DNA of 64,000 bases from Chloroflexi bacterium UBA4736 (GTDB lineage: Bacteria; Chloroflexota; Dormibacteria; Dormibacterales; Dormibacteraceae). The notes under the pieces were generated by a model. It had not been told where the DNA came from. It searched no databases and worked only from the letters and a program-made list of their open reading frames with translations. This document shows positions 1 through 7,710 of the stretch, piece by piece; position 1 is the stretch's first letter, and each line of letters begins with the position of its first letter. Location of the stretch: assembly GCA_002404015.1 (NCBI GenBank), contig DHIW01000064.1, forward strand, positions 60,127 to 124,126, written 5' to 3'. A program made the translations under genes and the position numbers.

Positions 1-885
1 GATGTTGAAGCTGCCCGGGATGTGCCCGCGGTCGTACTCGCGCCCCCCGCGCAGGTCCACGATCGCCGCTCCCAGCTCCCGGTGCTGCTCGGTCTGGTCG
101 GCCGTCAGCTTCTTCAGCCCCGGCCAGTGGCGGCCGAGGACGGGCGCGCCCAGCCGGTTCAGCGGCGACATCAGGCGGTAGTAGTCGGGGTAGGGGCCCT
201 GGTGCAGAGCGCGGGCGATGAACGGCATCTGCTCGGTCGTGAGCAGAAAGGGGTTGGTCAGCCTCTCATGGCCCATCGTGCTCGTCCTCTGCCCGGACGT
301 GGAAGCGCCGCAGAAGGAGCCGCCGCCGTGGGTGGGGTAGAGCGCGGCCGTGTCGGGCAGGTCGCGCAGCCGCACGTGGACGGTCTTGAAGGCCTCCAGG
401 GCCAGGTGGGTGGCCAGGTGCGGACCGAACAGGTCGGTGCGGGCGATCGCGCCCACCATCAGGGCGCCACCCGAGAAGAGCGCAAGCACGTCGCCGTCCG
501 GGCCGTGCAGCGTGTAGCTGAGGTGCTGCGGCGTGTGGCCGGGAGTGTGCCGAACCCAGATTCGGAACCGCCCGACCGCCAGTTCGTCGCCGTGCTCCAG
601 GGGGCGGTGGGCATACTCGAGTCCGGCGCCGGCGGCGCTCGCGATCATGCTGCCGGTCTCAGCCTGGAGCTCCCGGGAGCCGGAGACGAAGTCGTTGTGG
701 ACGTGGGTCTCCAGGCTGTGGGTGATGCGCACGCCGAGTCGCTCGGCGCTCGCCAGGTACTGGTCGACGTCGCGCAGAGGATCGATGGCGACCGCCTCAC
801 CGGAGTCAGGGTCGGATACGAGGTAGGTGGTGTTGCCCAGCTCGGTCGCCTCGAAGAGGTCCACGCGGGGATCCGGGCCAGCCAT
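1..885 (-). CDS. MBL-fold persulfide dioxygenase-like protein with rhodanese domain (partial)
   Basis: The reading frame runs off the left window edge, so the C-terminus is missing (295 codons seen). Residues about 1-200 form a metallo-beta-lactamase fold of the ETHE1/persulfide dioxygenase type, with the metal motif THVHNDFVSG and a second motif HTPGHTPQH. Near the window edge the sequence HIPGSFNI is typical of a rhodanese domain start. MBL-rhodanese fusions of this family oxidise glutathione- or other low-molecular-weight persulfides in the cytosol; the substrate here is inferred from family. The start ATG at 885 follows a GGAG closely. The usual fourth ligand of the HxHxDH motif is replaced (HNDF), as in many MBL-rhodanese fusions. 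Confidence 0.85.
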   Translation of the reverse strand, partial: MAGPDPRVDLFEATELGNTTYLVSDPDSGEAVAIDPLRDVDQYLASAERLGVRITHSLETHVHNDFVSGSRELQAETGSMIASAAGAGLEYAHRPLEHGDELAVGRFRIWVRHTPGHTPQHLSYTLHGPDGDVLALFSGGALMVGAIARTDLFGPHLATHLALEAFKTVHVRLRDLPDTAALYPTHGGGSFCGASTSGQRTSTMGHERLTNPFLLTTEQMPFIARALHQGPYPDYYRLMSPLNRLGAPVLGRHWPGLKKLTADQTEQHRELGAAIVDLRGGREYDRGHIPGSFNI

Positions 886-1036
886 CAGCTCCGAATAATG
901 CTCCCGGTCGGGCCGGCGTGGGCCGAGCGGTCGGGGATTACGGCCGAAGTTGCTTGACCAGGATTGGTTGGGAAAGGGATGCTCCCGACGAGGCATCCCC
1001 TTGGTTTTGCGGTAGGTTCATTCGGCTGGGCCAACT

Positions 1037-1122
1037 GTCGGCGTGGCGGAACGGCAGACGCGCCAGATTTAGGATCTGGTGCCCGAAAGGGCGTGGAGGT
1101 TCGAGTCCTCTCGCCGACACCA
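1037..1122 (+). tRNA. tRNA-Leu (anticodon TAG)
   Basis: The acceptor stem 1037-1043 (GTCGGCG) pairs with 1112-1118 (CGCCGAC), followed by discriminator A and encoded CCA. The anticodon stem CCAGA/TCTGG encloses the loop TTTAGGA, giving anticodon TAG. A long variable arm (GCCCGAAAGGGC) marks it as class II, as expected for leucine. Confidence 0.95.
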
Positions 1123-1199
1123 GTCCAGGTTCTGGCGCGAAGGGGTCGGTTGGCGAGACCGCACCTCTCCGGACTCCAGCAGCCAGGTTGGCGGGTCTG

Positions 1200-1245
1200 A
1201 CACAAACAAAATCGCCGGACAGGATGCGGCATCCTATCCGGCGAT
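1200..1245 (-). terminator. Rho-independent terminator of the 37-aa peptide gene
   Basis: The hairpin at 1211-1245 has arms ATCGCCGGA and TCCGGCGAT plus inner arms AGGATG/CATCCT around a CGG loop, with one mismatch. Read on the minus strand it is followed by TTTTGTTTGTG, a typical terminator tail. It lies about 50 nt after the stop codon of the small minus-strand gene, so that gene appears to form its own short transcription unit. Confidence 0.8.
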
Positions 1246-1296
1246 CGCCACTCTCCAGGGGCCTGAAGAGGTTAAGGCGCTAGATTTGCTGGTTCG

Positions 1297-1410
1297 TTAC
1301 CAGGACACCCAGTAGGCGAAGCTGTCGAGGAAGTCGGCGCCGCTGACCACGGCCAGCGTGCTCAGGACTCCGAGCGCGGCCAAGACTTTTCGGGTGTTTG
1401 TCCAAGTCAT
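1297..1410 (-). CDS. Small secreted or membrane peptide, 37 aa
   Basis: This reading frame begins with ATG at 1410, about 12 nt after a GGGAGGG ribosome binding site. The product starts with a short basic region (NTRK), continues with a hydrophobic stretch VLAALGVLSTLAVV, and ends in an aromatic tail after SGA (DFLDSFAYWVSW). The layout fits a signal peptide with a roughly 12-residue exported peptide, or a single membrane helix. A strong terminator lies immediately downstream and an A/T-rich region (1490-1515) upstream could hold the promoter. I do not recognise the family. Gene structure makes it likely to be real, but function is unknown. Confidence 0.55.
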   Translation of the reverse strand: MTWTNTRKVLAALGVLSTLAVVSGADFLDSFAYWVSW

Positions 1411-1639
1411 ATGAGTCAATTGCCCTCCCTTATTACCCCCGAGTACATCGGGTGCAGCGCGATTCTCGTTCTTGGCATGTTCAGGAACGGCTAAGATTCA
1501 ATAAATAATTGTTAATTCCGTTGGTATTTCGGACCGACGATCAATTATCCGTCCCTGCCCACTCATCCGAGGGCAGCCAGCCCCGACAGTTGGGCGTCAT
1601 CGCGCAAGTCGCGCCCAGAGCCGCCGTTGGAATTACCGC
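1411..1639. other. Intergenic region between the 37-aa peptide gene and the kinase
   Basis: This stretch contains an A/T-rich tract (1490-1535) that contrasts with the rest of the window. It probably holds divergent promoters for the small peptide gene (minus) and the kinase (plus). No ORF or hairpin of note was seen otherwise. Confidence 0.4.
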
Positions 1640-2494
1640 ATGGTTATCGGGGTCGATCCCCGGACCGGGTGGGTAGGACGCGAGGTCGGCGGCTACCACG
1701 TCCTCAGGGCGCTCGGCGAGGGAGGCATGGGACTCGTCTTCCTTGCGGAGCATCGCCTTCTCGGCCGGAAGGCGGCGATCAAGACGATCCGGCCTGATGT
1801 CGCCCAGGAGCAGAACTTCGGCATGCGCTTCCAGGTGGAGGCTCGGGCGATCGCCACCCTGGACCACCCTGGCGTCGTGCGCCTGTACGACTTCGCCTTC
1901 GAGCAGGGTGTGCCCTACATGGTGCTGGAGCTCGTGCAGGGCCAGACCCTCGAGGATGTGCTCGAGAACACCGGCCGCCTGCACCCCAAGCGCGTGCTCG
2001 AGCTGCTGTGGCCGGCGGCGGCCGGCCTCGACCACGCCCATATCCGCGGTGTGATCCACCGCGACGTCAAGCCGGGCAACATCCTCCTGGCGGACGACGG
2101 TCGGACCCTGATGACGGACTTCGGCCTGGCCTGCCTGGCCGGGTTCACCCTGGCGACCGACCCGGATTCGTTCCTGGGCACCCCGGACTACATCGCACCG
2201 GAACAGATGAGCGACGCGGCCCTTGACGGCCGCGCGGATATCTACTCCTTCGCGGCTGTCATCTATGAGTGCGTCACGGGCCAGAAGCCCTTCCTGGGCA
2301 AGAGCTGGATCGAGGTCGCCACCCGCCGCCTCACCGAGCCCCCGCCGATCGCCAACGGCGTTCCCGAAGCCTTTGCCCGTTCGCTGGCCGCCGCCATGGA
2401 CCGCGACCCCCTGCGGCGGCCGGTGCGGGCCACCCAGCTGATGGACGAGCTGGCCGGGGGCCTGGGCGGAACGGTCGTCGTCGGCCCGATGTAG
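1640..2494 (+). CDS. Soluble eukaryotic-type Ser/Thr protein kinase
   Basis: The 284-aa protein is almost entirely a Hanks-type kinase domain that phosphorylates Ser/Thr on target proteins. The glycine loop is GEGGMG (about residues 26-31), the ATP-binding lysine lies in AAIK, the catalytic loop is HRDVKPGN, the metal motif is DFG, and the activation-segment end is APEQ. It is an RD kinase. No membrane segment or extracellular sensor follows the kinase domain, unlike PknB-type receptors, so it is probably cytosolic. It stands alone between tRNA genes. ATG 1640 is the first plausible start; a few codons of uncertainty remain. Confidence 0.9.
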   Translation: MVIGVDPRTGWVGREVGGYHVLRALGEGGMGLVFLAEHRLLGRKAAIKTIRPDVAQEQNFGMRFQVEARAIATLDHPGVVRLYDFAFEQGVPYMVLELVQGQTLEDVLENTGRLHPKRVLELLWPAAAGLDHAHIRGVIHRDVKPGNILLADDGRTLMTDFGLACLAGFTLATDPDSFLGTPDYIAPEQMSDAALDGRADIYSFAAVIYECVTGQKPFLGKSWIEVATRRLTEPPPIANGVPEAFARSLAAAMDRDPLRRPVRATQLMDELAGGLGGTVVVGPM

Positions 2495-2584
2495 CCGGCC
2501 CCGCCTGGGGTCCAGCCGGACCTCCTGGCGGTGGCACTCGAGGCGAAAGTCGAGGCTCGACCGGATGTTATTGTCGGAGCCCGC

Positions 2585-2671
2585 GCCGAGATGGCGGAAT
2601 CGGCAGACGCGACGGTCTCAAAAACCGTTGGGAGAAATCCCGTGGGGGTTCGACTCCCCCTCTCGGCACCA
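2585..2671 (+). tRNA. tRNA-Leu (anticodon CAA)
   Basis: The acceptor stem GCCGAGA (2585-2591) pairs with TCTCGGC (2661-2667), followed by A and encoded CCA. The anticodon stem ACGGT/ACCGT holds the loop CTCAAAA, giving anticodon CAA. A long variable arm confirms the leucine class. Its anticodon-arm region is repeated exactly at 12395-12418, suggesting use as an integration site. Confidence 0.95.
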
Positions 2672-2724
2672 AATACCCTCGGGGGCGCTTTCTCAAAGCC
2701 ACCTCGAGAGGTAACTTGAGTTCA

Positions 2725-2756
2725 GAAACCGGCCGATACGGGCCGGTTTCGCCTTT
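2725..2756 (+). terminator. Rho-independent terminator after tRNA-Leu(CAA)
   Basis: The 10-bp stem GAAACCGGCC/GGCCGGTTTC (2725-2734 with 2741-2750) has a 6-nt loop and is followed by GCCTTTTCTG. It lies 54 nt after the tRNA. Confidence 0.7.
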
Positions 2757-2789
2757 TCTGAGGCCCCGTTCGGCGGGCCTCAGGGGAGA

Positions 2790-3155
2790 CTCAAGGAGGT
2801 GTCAAGGTGCTGGAAAAAATCGATAAACCGTTGGACTCCTATCCGAAGCGGTTCCTCTTCGCCCTCCCAGCCTGGCTCCCATTAACCCTGCCCGGCGCTC
2901 TGCCGTGGCCTCACCGCTGGCTGCCGGCTGATCAGGGGGCGCAGCCCTCACTCTCGGGCGGCATTAGGTTTGAGCCGGCTCGGGAAGCTGGCTGCAATAA
3001 CCCCATGCCCGGCGCCGTGGCCGTGGCCCAACCGTTGATTGCCTAACGCCCGGGCGATCCGGCCGGGCGCTGTCGCTGAATAGGAGTCTGGTTCAAACCC
3101 GACCGTTGGTTGCGCTCGCCTGGCCTCTTTTCGTCAATCCAATGAGGAGGCGGTC
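2790..3155 (+). other. Non-coding lead-in to IS110 transposase; candidate bridge-RNA region
   Basis: IS110-group elements carry a structured non-coding (bridge) RNA upstream of the transposase. This stretch shows several potential stems, the clearest being CGCCCGG at 3047-3053 with CCGGGCG at 3063-3069. An open frame starting with GTG at 2807 after AAGGAGG covers 2807-3046 (79 codons), but its product has no recognisable features and overlaps the putative RNA. I cannot place the left end of the element. The RNA is inferred from family knowledge. Confidence 0.3.
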
Positions 3156-4200
3156 ATGGTCTTCGGTATCGACAGTCATAAGGAAACGCTTGCGATCTGC
3201 GGCGTCGACGAGATTGGTCGCCAGCAGGCTGCGAAGGAGTTCCCGAACTCAAGGTCCGGACACGGCGCTCTCCTTGACTGGGCGCGCCAGCTGGGTGGTG
3301 ACCCCGTCTTTGCGATCGAGGGCTCGGGCGGATTCGGCCGCGCTCTTGCCCTCTATCTTGCAGCTCACCGGCAGAGGGTGGTTGAGGTTCCACCTGGCCT
3401 CACCGCCCGAGAGCGTCGCCGGCTGCGGGCCCGGGGCAAGTCCGACCCTGGCGACGCCCTCGCGATTGCTCGGGTGGGCATCCGCGAGACTGACCTTCCG
3501 GAGCCGTCCAGCATCGGCAGGAGCCGCGAGATGCGGGAGCTGGTCGACTACCGGGAGCAGCTGGTGGGGGAGAGGACCCGCTGCGCCAATCGCCTGCATG
3601 CCGATCTGGTCGCGCTCTGCCCCGGTTATCAGGTCGAGATCAAGAACCTGGTTAGCAAGCGCTACCTGGCCAGGGCTGAGCTCATTCTGGCGGACAACTC
3701 GGCTATCCGGGCCGGGCTGGCCAGGCGCCGGCTCCAGGCCCTGCGCCGGCTCGATGTCGAGACTGCCGAGTTAAAGCAGGAGATCACTCGAATGATTAAG
3801 GCGAGCGGTACGAACCTCACGGCGATTACCGGAATCAGCGCGCTTGGCGCCGCCCGAATCCTGGGCGAGGTAGGCGACGTGCGCCGATTTGTCTCCAAGA
3901 ACCATTTCGCATCCGCGACGGGTACCGCTCCGGTTCCGGCCTCGTCTGGGAGCGTTCGGCGGCACCGACTCAACCGCGGCGGGAATCGACGGCTGAACCG
4001 GGCGATCCACACGATCGCGCTGGTCCAGGCGCAGATTGATCCCCGAGGTCACGCTTATGTGCAGCGGCTCCGCGCAGATGGCAAGACTTGGCGAGAGGCG
4101 ATTCGTTGCCTCAAGCGCCACCTGGCGAATGTGATCTTCCGCGAGCTAATGGCCGAAAGGGCTGCTCAGTGAGGGCGGCCGGTCGGTTAAGCGACCGCCA
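3047..4200 (+). mobile_element. IS110-family insertion sequence (boundaries approximate)
   Basis: This is defined by the intact transposase at 3156-4172 plus short flanks. IS110 elements lack clear terminal inverted repeats and I could not identify the core dinucleotide or ends, so the limits are nominal. Confidence 0.45.
3156..4172 (+). CDS. IS110-family transposase
   Basis: The 338-aa protein has the IS110 DEDD (RuvC-like) N-terminal domain, with GIDSHKET at the start, an acidic residue in FAIEGSGGFG, and the pair in KSDPGDALAIAR. The C-terminal transposase_20 domain follows, with ITGISALGAARILGEVGD and NRGGNRRLNRAIHTIA. These enzymes catalyse RNA-guided insertion and excision without long terminal inverted repeats. 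The frame is full length and uninterrupted, and the start is preceded by GAGGAGG. It sits inside the putative tRNA-Leu island, next to a damaged gene at 4351-4853. Confidence 0.93.
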   Translation: MVFGIDSHKETLAICGVDEIGRQQAAKEFPNSRSGHGALLDWARQLGGDPVFAIEGSGGFGRALALYLAAHRQRVVEVPPGLTARERRRLRARGKSDPGDALAIARVGIRETDLPEPSSIGRSREMRELVDYREQLVGERTRCANRLHADLVALCPGYQVEIKNLVSKRYLARAELILADNSAIRAGLARRRLQALRRLDVETAELKQEITRMIKASGTNLTAITGISALGAARILGEVGDVRRFVSKNHFASATGTAPVPASSGSVRRHRLNRGGNRRLNRAIHTIALVQAQIDPRGHAYVQRLRADGKTWREAIRCLKRHLANVIFRELMAERAAQ

Positions 4201-4350
4201 GCATCAGCGAGGGGTCACCGAACGACCAGGCCTGCCCTCGCCAAAAGACCCAGTGAGGTCCGGACGTTGTCCTCTGTCATCGTCTAGAGCTGGAGGCAAC
4301 CCTTGTTCTGCACCAACCAACCAGCGACGACCTGACACAAGGAGACGCCA

Positions 4351-4431
4351 ATGCCAATTACTGAGAAACAGGGAGGCGCGAAGCGGAAGGCCACCGACTA
4401 CGCGCTCGCCATGGGCATCGCGATCGGCGCC
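4351..4431 (+). pseudogene. N-terminal remnant of a small glycine-zipper-type protein
   Basis: An AAGGAG ribosome binding site is followed by ATG at 4351. The frame reads MPITEKQGGAKRKATDYALA and then MGIAIGA, which is the usual beginning of small glycine-zipper membrane proteins (basic head, then GIAIG repeats). At about 4431 the frame runs into the antisense of the VIT1-like gene and the hydrophobic repeat stops. It is interpreted as a gene cut by a rearrangement. The assignment rests on the N-terminal pattern only. Confidence 0.35.
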
Positions 4432-4853
4432 TCGAACCGCATCATGAAGTCGACCCACCCCTCCTGCCGCCGCTCGAGCCCTGCCAGTACCGCCTGGGAC
4501 TCGTCCATTGTCAGCCCGTGCCTGGTGAGGATCTCCAGGACCTCCCGCTCCTCGAAATCGCGCTTGTTGACGATCTCGTCCTCTTCGCGCTGGCGCTCGC
4601 GGCGATAGTGGTCCGACTCGCCGCGGGCGGCGAGGAATCCGCCGAGCCCCATCGCTATCGACCCGGCAGCCACCTCGGCCAGGCCGGCCGCGACCACCAG
4701 ATGGGGGCTCGCGATGGCGCCTGAGATGCCGGCCGCCAGCGCAAACGGAACCGTCAGGCCATCTGACATCCCGATGACGACATCACGGACCGCATCCCCT
4801 GCCGTGAAATGGCCCTCGACATGGTGCAGCTTGGGAAGAACCCTGGTACTCAT
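4398..4853 (-). pseudogene. VIT1/CCC1-type iron/manganese transporter, C-terminally truncated
   Basis: The 151-aa frame matches the N-terminal two thirds of VIT1/CCC1 family vacuolar-type Fe/Mn transporters. It has GHFTAGDAVRDVVIGMSDGL, the first two membrane helices, and the cytosolic charged helix region (YRRERQREEDEIVNKRDFE...) that binds metals. After RFE (codon at 4431-4436) the expected C-terminal membrane helices are absent and the frame ends within about 12 residues. Family members are usually about 230 aa. The start overlaps the stop of the upstream P-type ATPase (ATGA), so the pair once formed a metal-transport operon. Confidence 0.7.
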
Positions 4854-7168
4854 CTCGTCTGCCTCCGGAGGTGGGATCTAAGGTCGCCTATGAGTATCGG
4901 CAGGCGGTAAACCGTCAGCTCCAGGGCAACACCACCGATTGCGACGAGGCCGATCGCGGCGAGCCAGAGCAAGGGGTCGGGCAGGTCGATTCCAAACAAC
5001 CGGGCGGTGGGCCCGAAAAGCCCGGCGCCTACCAGTCCGGCGATCATTGTCACGATCAGCGCCCGACGGGCAGTGGTCAGGGGACGCGCGAGTATCGCCA
5101 AGATCCAGATGCCGAGGCCGGCGAGCACGACCGTGGCCGACGTCCGCGCCTCATCGAGGGTGACTCCCTTTTCGCCTAGCGCCAGGTAATAGCCGCTGAA
5201 AGTGCAGAGTGCGGCGATCGCCCCGGCTGGCAGTGCGAACAAGGCGACACGCCGAAGAAACCCCCGCCGCACGCGTTCTGCGCTCGGGGCCAGGGCAAGG
5301 AAGAACGCAGGGACCCCGATCGTGAACGCGGCTATCAGCGTCAGGTGCCGAGGGAGGAAGGGGAATGGCAACAGCCAGATCGCCGTCCCCAGCCCAAGCA
5401 GGGCGGCATAGGTTGTCTTCGCGACGAATAGGCTCGCCAATCGCTCCACGTTCGCGATCACGCGCCGCCCCTCCTTGATGGCCCAGGCGATGGTGCCGAA
5501 CTGTCCGTCCAGCAGAACGAAGGCGGAGACGGCGCGGGCGGCCGTGCTGCCGGTACCGACGGCGACCGCGATATCGGCGGCCTTGAGAGCCAGAAGGTCG
5601 TTGACGCCGTCCCCGATCATCGCGACCGTCCGGCCCTCCCCCTGCAGACGCCGGACGACCTGCTCCTTCCCCTCAGGCGAAACCCGTCCCGTGACCGTCA
5701 CTCCCGGTTGACCAGGGCCGCCTGCCGGTAGCCGCAAGCCGGCTACCACAGCCGCGACCGTCGCCGGGTGGTCGCCAGAGAGCACCTCAACACCGACTCC
5801 CTCCTCGATCAGCCGGCGGAGGACCTCGCCCGCCTCCGGGCGCAGCCCTTCGCGGAGCACCACCAGTGAGATGGGTCTCGGCGGCTCTCCCTCACCACCT
5901 TCTGAGCGTCCGAGGAGCAGCACGCGGAACCCACTGCTGGAGAGCTCCGCTGCTCGCCGGGCATGCATGCTGCCGGTTGGGAGCAGGACATCGGGGGCTC
6001 CGAGTACCCAGGTTCCGCCGCCCTCGAAGGTGGCGGATGCCCAGCGTCGGTCAGAGGAGAAGGGCACGCGGCTGAGGAGCGCCCACGGTGGTGGGGATGG
6101 GAGGGCCTGCGATATCTGGGCAAGCTCACCCTGAGGCTCGGCCGCGACCAGCGCCGCCAACGCCAGATCACCACGCTCGCCGTCCGCGAGCGGATCGAGC
6201 CGGTCAAGTCGGAGGGTCCCATCAGTAAGGGTTCCCGTCTTATCGATGCAGACCACATCGGCGCGCGCCAGCATCTCGACGGCGGCGAGCTCCTGGACGA
6301 GAAGGTTCCTGCGTCCGAGCCGTACCACGGCTGTTGCCAGCGTCAGGCTGGTGAGGAGAACGAGCCCTTCCGGAACCAGTGTCACCAGAGCGGCGACTGA
6401 GGCCCGGGCCGCGTCTGGTACCGAGACTCGCGCCAGCAGCTGGGAGCTGACGATCACGATCGCCATCGGAACGATCAGCCAGGTGATCACGCGAAGGATG
6501 CGGTTGATGCCGACCATGAGGTCCGAGCGCACGAGCTGGAAGCGCCGGGCTTGGAGAGCGATAGAACTTGCATAGCGCTCGTCACCGACCTGGGTGGCCA
6601 GGCAGAGCCCCGCGCCGGACATTACGAAGCTCCCGGCTAGGAGTCGGTCCCCGAGTGCTTTCAGCACCGGCCGGGCCTCGCCGGTCAGCAAGGCTTCGTT
6701 GACCTCCATCCCAGTGGTGGCGACGACCTCCCCGTCGACCGGAACCTCCTGGCCCTCGACCAGACGGATGACATCACCCAGCACCACCTGATCGGTCGGA
6801 ATCCGCAGTTCCCGCCGGTCGCGGACGACCGCGACCATGGGGACTTGGACCAGCGCCAGCCGGTCCAGCGTCCACTTGGCTCTCAGCTCCCCGATCACGC
6901 CGATCGCCGAGTTGACAACGAGGATCAGGCCGAAGAAGGCGTCCTGAAGGGGGCCCACCACGAGAATCACGAGCAGCAGGCTGCCCAACAGCGCGTTGAA
7001 CCGGGTCAGCAGGTTGGCGCGCAGGATCTCCTGGACCGACCGGCTGGACGGCGTCGAACTCCTGTTGGCCTGGCCGTTGGCCAAGCGCTGCGCGGCCTCT
7101 TCGCTGCTCAGCCCGGCAGCGACGGACTGCTCCGTGTCCGCGGGCAGTGGCGTGATCGTCGCCTGCAT
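4850..7168 (-). CDS. Cation-transporting P-type ATPase, CtpE-like
   Basis: The 772-aa enzyme pumps a cation across the cytoplasmic membrane using ATP. It has the actuator motif LTGEARPV, the P-domain motif DKTGTLT at about residue 308, and the hinge MIGDGVNDLLALK at about 515. The membrane-site motif is VPEGL rather than the CPx of heavy-metal pumps. The form GDGVNDLLALKAADIAVAVG with a trailing VLLDGQF resembles mycobacterial CtpE, a calcium-uptake ATPase, so Ca2+ or a similar divalent ion is the best guess. It lies between a Usp gene and the VIT1-like gene on the same strand, and overlaps the latter. Confidence 0.88.
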   Translation of the reverse strand: MQATITPLPADTEQSVAAGLSSEEAAQRLANGQANRSSTPSSRSVQEILRANLLTRFNALLGSLLLVILVVGPLQDAFFGLILVVNSAIGVIGELRAKWTLDRLALVQVPMVAVVRDRRELRIPTDQVVLGDVIRLVEGQEVPVDGEVVATTGMEVNEALLTGEARPVLKALGDRLLAGSFVMSGAGLCLATQVGDERYASSIALQARRFQLVRSDLMVGINRILRVITWLIVPMAIVIVSSQLLARVSVPDAARASVAALVTLVPEGLVLLTSLTLATAVVRLGRRNLLVQELAAVEMLARADVVCIDKTGTLTDGTLRLDRLDPLADGERGDLALAALVAAEPQGELAQISQALPSPPPWALLSRVPFSSDRRWASATFEGGGTWVLGAPDVLLPTGSMHARRAAELSSSGFRVLLLGRSEGGEGEPPRPISLVVLREGLRPEAGEVLRRLIEEGVGVEVLSGDHPATVAAVVAGLRLPAGGPGQPGVTVTGRVSPEGKEQVVRRLQGEGRTVAMIGDGVNDLLALKAADIAVAVGTGSTAARAVSAFVLLDGQFGTIAWAIKEGRRVIANVERLASLFVAKTTYAALLGLGTAIWLLPFPFLPRHLTLIAAFTIGVPAFFLALAPSAERVRRGFLRRVALFALPAGAIAALCTFSGYYLALGEKGVTLDEARTSATVVLAGLGIWILAILARPLTTARRALIVTMIAGLVGAGLFGPTARLFGIDLPDPLLWLAAIGLVAIGGVALELTVYRLPILIGDLRSHLRRQTR

Positions 7169-7175
7169 GGCGACT

Positions 7176-7709
7176 CTAGCCCGTCGTGGTTCTAGGGGCT
7201 GTGGCCGGGGCCCCGCTCGTCACCGGTTGCTCTGCGCTCTTCGAGCCAGGGTTAGAGACCAGAAGCACGGGGCGGGTGCAGTGATGCGAGAGTTCGTGGC
7301 TGACGCTTCCAAGTAGCAGTTCTGCGAGTCCGCCTCGGCCCCGCCGGCCGACGACGACGAGATAGGCCTGTTCCCGCTCCGCCAGGGCCTCGATGACCGC
7401 GGCTGGAGGACCCGTTTCGGCGATCATTCTGTACTCCAGGCCGGAGTCGACGAGGGGCCGGCACCACTCCGTTCTGAAGTCGCGCTTCATCTGGCGCAGC
7501 TCGTCGAGGCTGAAGTCCGGCAGGACCATGCGTTCTCCGTAGAAGGCGCCGTAGGTAACGGATTGCGCGGCTGGAACTGCGAAGACCGCGACGATCTCGG
7601 CCTTCAGCGGTCGAGCCAGGCCGATCGCATAGCCGAGGGCGGCGCCGGCGTGCTCGGAACCGTCCAGCCCGACGACGATCCGCTTGACGGCCGGTCCGAT
7701 GGTTGTCAT
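7176..7709 (-). CDS. Universal stress protein, single UspA domain
   Basis: The 177-aa protein has the Usp fold, with N-terminal RIVVGLDGSEHAGAALGYA and the ATP-binding signature VGRRGRGGLAELLLGSVS (G-2x-G-9x-G-S/T). It is predicted to bind ATP in the cytosol and contribute to stress tolerance. It lies 1-8 nt from both neighbouring ATPase genes, so all are probably cotranscribed. The C-terminal tail after VLLVSNP is low-complexity and not part of the domain. Confidence 0.9.
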   Translation of the reverse strand: MTTIGPAVKRIVVGLDGSEHAGAALGYAIGLARPLKAEIVAVFAVPAAQSVTYGAFYGERMVLPDFSLDELRQMKRDFRTEWCRPLVDSGLEYRMIAETGPPAAVIEALAEREQAYLVVVGRRGRGGLAELLLGSVSHELSHHCTRPVLLVSNPGSKSAEQPVTSGAPATAPRTTTG

Positions 7710-7710
7710 C

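Noticed and set aside
22-957. 311-codon plus-strand ORF
   Set aside because: It is antisense to the clear MBL-fold/rhodanese frame and its translation is Val/Gly/Arg-rich without motifs.
2807-3046. 79-codon ORF with AAGGAGG before a GTG
   Set aside because: The product is Pro/Ala-rich without structure or homology signs and overlaps the non-coding flank where an IS110 bridge RNA is expected. Not listed as a gene.
4204-4458. Minus-strand VVGGLPL motif as the missing C-terminal part of VIT1
   Set aside because: The short match to a VIT1-like VVGGL segment is antisense to a start region with a good RBS and typical glycine-zipper N-terminus, and nothing else of the VIT1 C-terminus follows it.
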